Assembly (NCBI GenBank): GCA_023665755.1
Contig: JAMPDF010000007.1
Coordinates: 1-20,075 of the forward strand
Reading direction: 5' to 3'
Length of the DNA stretch: 20,075 bases
Source: Prevotella sp.
Lineage (GTDB): Bacteria; Bacillota_I; Bacilli_A; ML615J-28; CAG-313
Position 1 is the stretch's first letter, and each line of letters opens with the position of its first letter. Under the pieces are notes generated by a model. It was not told the origin of the DNA and ran no database searches. It was given only the letters and a program-made list of their open reading frames with translations. The translations under genes were made by a program, and so were the position numbers. This document shows, piece by piece, positions 16,721 to 20,075 of the stretch.

Positions 16721-18525
16721 ATTTTCTCCTTTCTATCTAAGTGCATCAGCATATCGATAAGCCAATTGATTCGATTGGCACTGCATATATAGCCTGCTTG
16801 AATATTTCTTGCATCCCATAATTGTTTATGCCGAATCAAATACTGTTTTAAGGTTTCTACTTCTTTTTCAAAAGAAACAACACAACCTGCTATATAGCTT
16901 TTGAGTTTATCATTGATTTCAAGCAAAACTTCTAACAATGATAAACTATTTTTCATTTCTCGTTTTTCTAATGAATCCTGTGCTAGATTCAAATCTGCTT
17001 TTGCTTGATCGAATAATTGTTTCACCTTTTGATATGCATCTTTATCTAATAAATTGGAACGCATTCGATCCAAGTAAAAGTCCTTTTTATTTTCCTCTAA
17101 CAGAGAATGTTCAGACCATAAAATAGCGTTAAATAACCGGCTACCATAATCTCGGTATTCTCCTTCTAATTCATGATAAGTTGATAATTCAATGATTACT
17201 TTAGCAAGATAATCGTCTTTTATATAAGTACGTAAACACATTTTCGCATCTTCTATACTTCCCTTTGACCAAGATAAGATTGCCCCATAAGCAAATCCCA
17301 TATAACTACTTGGTAAATATTGTAAATGACCTATATCTCCCCAATCCGTAACAAGAACACCTAAACCATGATGGGCTTTAGCAGCACTTGTGCTATTTTC
17401 AATAGTAGTTTTCATATCTATGTATCTTCCAGTAATAGTTGACCACGTTGCTGTACCAGGTGCTAATAAATATTGCACCTTATTTTCTTCTAGCATTTTA
17501 GCATGGCTTAAAAAATCATACGTTTTATGATATCCCCAGTCAATAAAAATCACATCTTTGGGTAAAACCTTCACCTTTTCAGGATGTTTAACTAAAACAT
17601 CACCCCAAAGCATTGGCGTTTTGTGATAACTTCTTACTGTATCAGCAAGTTTGTTAAAATAGTCAATGTAAACATCCTCAACAGAAGTTTTTTCGCACTG
17701 TTGTTTACTCTTACCATGTCCTAACTCATAAGGTTCATCAAAGTTCATGTTGAAATAAGTTGACTTGGTATAAGGAAGCATATCTTGATACATTCGTTGA
17801 ACCAACTTCACCGAATCGGGGTGAGTTGGATCTAAAGTTGCGGAAGTGCGTTTACTTCCCCAAATGCGAAACCCTTCAGGGCATTCTGCTAAATAGCGAA
17901 ACTCATCTTGTTTGAGCCAATCCCCCATATGGCCAAATCCATTTTGATTCGGTACAAAATCCATATAATGTTTGATGGCATAATCTTCTATTTCAAGATA
18001 TTGTTCAAGTGTCAAGTAATTGCCGCCTTTTAATACTTGTGGAAAATGTCGATATTCAAAAGAAAAGCCTTCTACATAAAGTTCGATATGATTGTATTTT
18101 AAACTAGATAGCCAATCAATCATCTGTTTTAATGTTTCTACAGTAGGCACCTTACTTCTACTAATATCAATCATTACACCACGTACCTTTAAATCCGGTT
18201 CGTCTATAATAATAGCGCTTTCAATTTTTGATTGTATATAAAGCCACTTTAAACTCATTAAAGCATAAAATGCTCCTTGCTCTGTCTTTGCTTGAATTCG
18301 AATTTTTGATTCATCAATTTCTAATTTATAGCCCTCATCATGCAAAATATCATCTGACCGCAAAAGCAAAAGCACTGTTTTCGATGCTAAATCTCGTTCA
18401 ATAAAACTACAACCTACATCTACTAAGTTTTGACTAAAATCATTGACAATTTTTCCAACCATTTTATTATTCAAATAGGTTGATTGAGTAATGATTTGTT
18501 GGGGTCTAGGAAAAATATATGACAA
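16717..18525 (-). CDS. GH20-family beta-N-acetylhexosaminidase-like protein, cytoplasmic
   Basis: A 602-residue protein from a TTG start. The N-terminal about 110 residues resemble the non-catalytic GH20b domain (ending QGAFYALMSLKWL). The barrel begins at LKVRGVMIDISRSKVPT (about 112) and carries SLKYNHIELYVEG, NQNGFGHMGDW, and the Asp-Glu pair in FNMNFDEPYELG (residues 263-264), the position of the catalytic D-E in GH20. Aromatic pocket candidates are in APGTATWST and TDWGDIGH. The C-terminal 150 residues are helical. GH20 enzymes release terminal beta-GlcNAc or GalNAc by substrate assistance. No signal peptide is present, so it would act on imported oligosaccharide. The usual H-x-GGDE motif is altered to N-x-NFDE, so specificity is uncertain. 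An in-frame ATG at 18579 exists but lacks a ribosome site. It is first in the operon and overlaps the next gene by four bases. Confidence 0.85.
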   Translation of the reverse strand: MSYIFPRPQQIITQSTYLNNKMVGKIVNDFSQNLVDVGCSFIERDLASKTVLLLLRSDDILHDEGYKLEIDESKIRIQAKTEQGAFYALMSLKWLYIQSKIESAIIIDEPDLKVRGVMIDISRSKVPTVETLKQMIDWLSSLKYNHIELYVEGFSFEYRHFPQVLKGGNYLTLEQYLEIEDYAIKHYMDFVPNQNGFGHMGDWLKQDEFRYLAECPEGFRIWGSKRTSATLDPTHPDSVKLVQRMYQDMLPYTKSTYFNMNFDEPYELGHGKSKQQCEKTSVEDVYIDYFNKLADTVRSYHKTPMLWGDVLVKHPEKVKVLPKDVIFIDWGYHKTYDFLSHAKMLEENKVQYLLAPGTATWSTITGRYIDMKTTIENSTSAAKAHHGLGVLVTDWGDIGHLQYLPSSYMGFAYGAILSWSKGSIEDAKMCLRTYIKDDYLAKVIIELSTYHELEGEYRDYGSRLFNAILWSEHSLLEENKKDFYLDRMRSNLLDKDAYQKVKQLFDQAKADLNLAQDSLEKREMKNSLSLLEVLLEINDKLKSYIAGCVVSFEKEVETLKQYLIRHKQLWDARNIQAGYICSANRINWLIDMLMHLDRKEKI

Positions 18526-18533
18526 TTTTCTTC

Positions 18534-18542
18534 CCTCCTTTT
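18534..18542 (-). promoter_or_regulatory. Strong Shine-Dalgarno fixing a TTG start for the GH20 gene
   Basis: On the minus strand this reads AAAAGGAGG and is eight bases from TTG at 18525-18523. The in-frame ATG at 18579 has no such site and would sit within about 15 bases of the predicted transcription start. The residues between the two candidate starts show no GH20 similarity. Confidence 0.75.
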
Positions 18543-18599
18543 CTATAGGTAATGCAGGCAATGAAACAATAGCCGGCATTATGCCATAATATCTATCTT

Positions 18600-18628
18600 A
18601 TTATACCAAAGAAAACGTTTTTATTCAA
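18600..18628 (-). promoter_or_regulatory. Sigma-A promoter of the glycan operon (extended -10)
   Basis: On the minus strand, TTGAAT (18628-18623) and TATAAT (18605-18600) are separated by exactly 17 bases, and TGG directly precedes the -10 box, making it an extended -10. The predicted start of transcription is near 18593, giving a leader of about 68 bases before the TTG start. It sits between the GHL10 terminator and the GH20 gene, the only gap in the window large enough for a promoter. No comparable promoter was seen in the short gaps further down the operon. Confidence 0.8.
18610..18624 (-). promoter_or_regulatory. LacI/CcpA-family operator candidate (cre-like) in the promoter spacer
   Basis: A perfect 10-base palindrome with a central CG, AAAACGTTTT (18612-18621), lies between the -35 and -10 boxes. 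Read on the minus strand from 18624 it fits the catabolite-responsive element consensus WTGNAANCGNWNNCW with one mismatch (A for G at 18622). A repressor bound here would block polymerase. It could be CcpA or a local LacI-type regulator; no regulator gene is in the window. Confidence 0.6.
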
Positions 18629-18682
18629 GCGATAGACTATTTTTCATATAAGTATTTGGGCGAATGCCTTTTTTTAGTAAGC

Positions 18683-18720
18683 AAAAAGAGTTAAATACAA
18701 TGAAGTATTTAACTCTTTTA
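18683..18720 (-). terminator. Intrinsic terminator after the GHL10 gene
   Basis: A perfect 15-base inverted repeat (18684-18698 with 18705-18719) around a six-base loop. In minus-strand RNA the stem closes with GUAUUUAACUCUUUU and one further U, followed by GC. The stem is AT-rich and the U-run is partly within the stem, so efficiency may be moderate. It may also work on the opposite strand. It lies 18 bases past the GHL10 stop and upstream of the next promoter, separating the two transcription units. Confidence 0.75.
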
Positions 18721-18737
18721 ACTATTTTTTTGAAGTT

Positions 18738-20003
18738 TTATTTGCACCAAAGTGCTTTGATTGTATCTAATGCGGCATCCTTAATTTCATTTTGCCCTTT
18801 GACAAGGTCTTTATACGTAAAGAAGATGGTTCCACTAATATGATCAAACTGACAATTAAACTTGAGTTGATTAGCTATTTCTTCTTTATTTTGCCAAAAT
18901 TCATTTGAACCCATTTGATATAATCCTTGACCAATATATAATGTTGTCTTCGTTTCTTTGGCAATATCGTTCCACCACTTGGTTAAATCATGATATCGTA
19001 CATCCACCCTTTCAAATGGAAAATAAACTTGAGGTACAACATAATCAATCCATTTTTCTTTCATCCACTTGTAGACATCAGAATAGAGCTCACTATAGCA
19101 TTGTAGTGCACCAGCAGAATGGAAGGATCCTTTTTCCCAACCTCCTTCTAGTAAGCTACTATGTGTTCTATATATCGCAAATGGACTAATACCAAAGGCT
19201 ACTTTCTTTCCAGTTTTACTAAACGATTTTTTCAATTCATCATGAATATTTTTAATCATCTTATCTACATTGTTTCTACGCCAATCATCAAAACTTTGTT
19301 GTTCTGATTCACGATAGGTATAGTAATCTTGTTCTTCTCTTTCAAAAGGGATTTTTCCATAAGGATAAAAATAGTCATCAATATGAACGCCTTCTACATC
19401 ATAATTTTCTACTACTTCCATAATGGATTGGGTAACAAAATCGATTACTTCTGGATGAGATGGACAAAGAATAATTTTATTTGCACCATCTACTAAGGTA
19501 TGTTCAGGGTGCTGTTTAGCAAAATTCATATCATCTAATGTGGCTAAATATGCACTAGCAGCTTCTTCAATTGTAGTATTCTCTACATTTAAACTTGATA
19601 CACTTACTCGGTATGGGTTCATCCATGCATGAATTTTGATACCATATCGCTTTGCTTCATCAATTACAAATTGAAGCACATCAAATCCAGGGTCTTTTCC
19701 TTCAGTACCTGTAATATATCTAGACCATGGATTTAATTTAGATACATAATAGGCATCTGATGCAGGACGAACTTGAAACACAATCGTATTCATATTATAA
19801 CTAGCAATATTAGCAATCATTTTTCGCAAATATTCTTGATATTCTACTATAGATAATCCTTTAGGGGTATCAATATTAGCCACATTAGACACCCAAACAC
19901 CTCGAATATCATCTGCTTTAAATTGATATTCAGGGATTTCAATTTCTTCTTTTGTATCCCAATAGCGAATAACTTCATCCGTATTATATTTACATAATTT
20001 CAT
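18738..20003 (-). CDS. GHL10 / DUF187 family glycoside-hydrolase-like protein
   Basis: A 421-residue TIM-barrel protein with the full set of GHL10 (DUF187, YngK-like) signatures: RGVWVSNV at 34-41, NTIVFQVRPASDAYY at 72-86, NPWSRYITGTEG at 91-102, DPGFDVLQFVIDEAKRYGIKIHAWMNPYR with its HAWMNPYR at 125-132, VEGVHIDDYFYPYG at 203-216, AFGISPFAIYR at 269-279 and IDYVVPQVYFP at 319-329. The Asp pair at 209-210 is the likeliest catalytic site. Family members are usually exported and linked to wall or glycan turnover; this one has no signal peptide or lipobox, beginning MKLCKYNTDE. AAAGGAG lies seven bases before ATG 20003 and overlaps the stop of a gene upstream, so it is probably the last gene of a preceding transcript. 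Its substrate is not known. Confidence 0.88.
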   Translation of the reverse strand: MKLCKYNTDEVIRYWDTKEEIEIPEYQFKADDIRGVWVSNVANIDTPKGLSIVEYQEYLRKMIANIASYNMNTIVFQVRPASDAYYVSKLNPWSRYITGTEGKDPGFDVLQFVIDEAKRYGIKIHAWMNPYRVSVSSLNVENTTIEEAASAYLATLDDMNFAKQHPEHTLVDGANKIILCPSHPEVIDFVTQSIMEVVENYDVEGVHIDDYFYPYGKIPFEREEQDYYTYRESEQQSFDDWRRNNVDKMIKNIHDELKKSFSKTGKKVAFGISPFAIYRTHSSLLEGGWEKGSFHSAGALQCYSELYSDVYKWMKEKWIDYVVPQVYFPFERVDVRYHDLTKWWNDIAKETKTTLYIGQGLYQMGSNEFWQNKEEIANQLKFNCQFDHISGTIFFTYKDLVKGQNEIKDAALDTIKALWCK

Positions 20004-20015
20004 ATTTTTACTCCT

Positions 20016-20075
20016 TTACTTTTTCTTTCTAAATATCATCAAGGTTGTTGTAAGTGTAAGTATACTTATGATGAG
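20016..20075 (-). CDS. 3' end of an upstream gene with a hydrophobic C terminus
   Basis: Only 19 codons and a TAA are visible. They encode a hydrophobic stretch (LIISILTLTTTLMIF) followed by RKKK, a tail typical of a C-terminal membrane anchor such as the end of a sortase substrate or another tail-anchored surface protein. The other two frames stop early or give no such pattern. The TAA touches the Shine-Dalgarno of the GHL10 gene, matching the spacing used throughout the window. Identity cannot be told from this fragment. Confidence 0.5.
   Translation of the reverse strand, partial: LIISILTLTTTLMIFRKKK

Noticed and set aside
18526..18579. N-terminal extension of the GH20 protein from ATG 18579
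   Set aside because: There is no ribosome site before this ATG and it would lie about 15 bases from the predicted transcript start. The strong AAAAGGAGG lies inside the extension and points to TTG 18525.
18669..18677. Second hairpin-like element (GGC-GAAT-GCC followed by a T run) on the plus strand, about 18659-18675
   Set aside because: The stem is only three base pairs and no plus-strand gene ends there.
18905..19189. Plus-strand open frame opposite the GHL10 gene
   Set aside because: It is fully antisense to conserved GHL10 motifs and shows no independent start signal or domain.
1..20075. CRISPR arrays, tRNA/rRNA genes, insertion sequences or phage genes
   Set aside because: I looked on both strands and saw no regularly spaced repeats, no tRNA-like cloverleaf with CCA context, no transposase motifs and no long direct repeats. 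The region is densely coding.

Overview
The window is AT-rich DNA from a low-G+C Gram-positive-type bacterium (Bacillota, or one of the walled or wall-less relatives of the Mollicutes such as Erysipelotrichales, Izemoplasmatales, Acholeplasmatales or RF39-like gut lineages; I cannot place it more closely). UGA is a true stop here: it ends two genes, and tryptophans are encoded by UGG. This argues against the Mycoplasma/Spiroplasma code. Strong AGGAGG-type ribosome sites, a classical lipobox and secretory signal peptides fit a single-membrane bacterium. Every gene lies on the minus strand, so transcription runs from high to low coordinates.

Right end (20075 to 18683): the last 19 codons of an unidentified upstream gene, then a cytoplasmic-looking GHL10/DUF187 glycoside-hydrolase-like protein, then a hairpin terminator (18683-18720).

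Centre and left (18628 to 1): a very good sigma-A promoter (TTGAAT, 17 bp, extended -10 TGG-TATAAT) has a LacI/CcpA-type palindrome AAAACGTTTT in its spacer. It drives what looks like one long operon that runs off the left edge: GH20 hexosaminidase-like protein; giant lipoprotein solute-binding protein with two carbohydrate-binding-like domains; MalF-type permease; MalG-type permease; signal-peptide/NHL/TPR/Yip1 membrane protein; DUF5696 membrane-anchored protein; second MalF-type permease; second MalG-type permease; DUF624 (YesL-like) membrane protein; secreted NAGPA-type phosphodiester glycosidase (partial). Genes overlap or are separated by only about 1 to 35 bases, and several stop codons sit inside the next gene's Shine-Dalgarno sequence.

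Inference on function: this is a glycan capture, processing and import locus. The large binding lipoprotein would capture an oligosaccharide. The NAGPA protein and perhaps the DUF5696 protein would trim it outside, one or two importers built from four permeases would bring it in, and the cytoplasmic GH20 enzyme (and possibly GHL10) would cut it further. GH20 and NAGPA together suggest a HexNAc-containing, possibly phosphodiester-linked, substrate. No ATPase is encoded here, so an MsiK/MsmX-like shared ATPase would have to come from elsewhere. The most unusual point is the architecture: two complete permease pairs but one binding protein, flanking two very large membrane proteins of unknown function.
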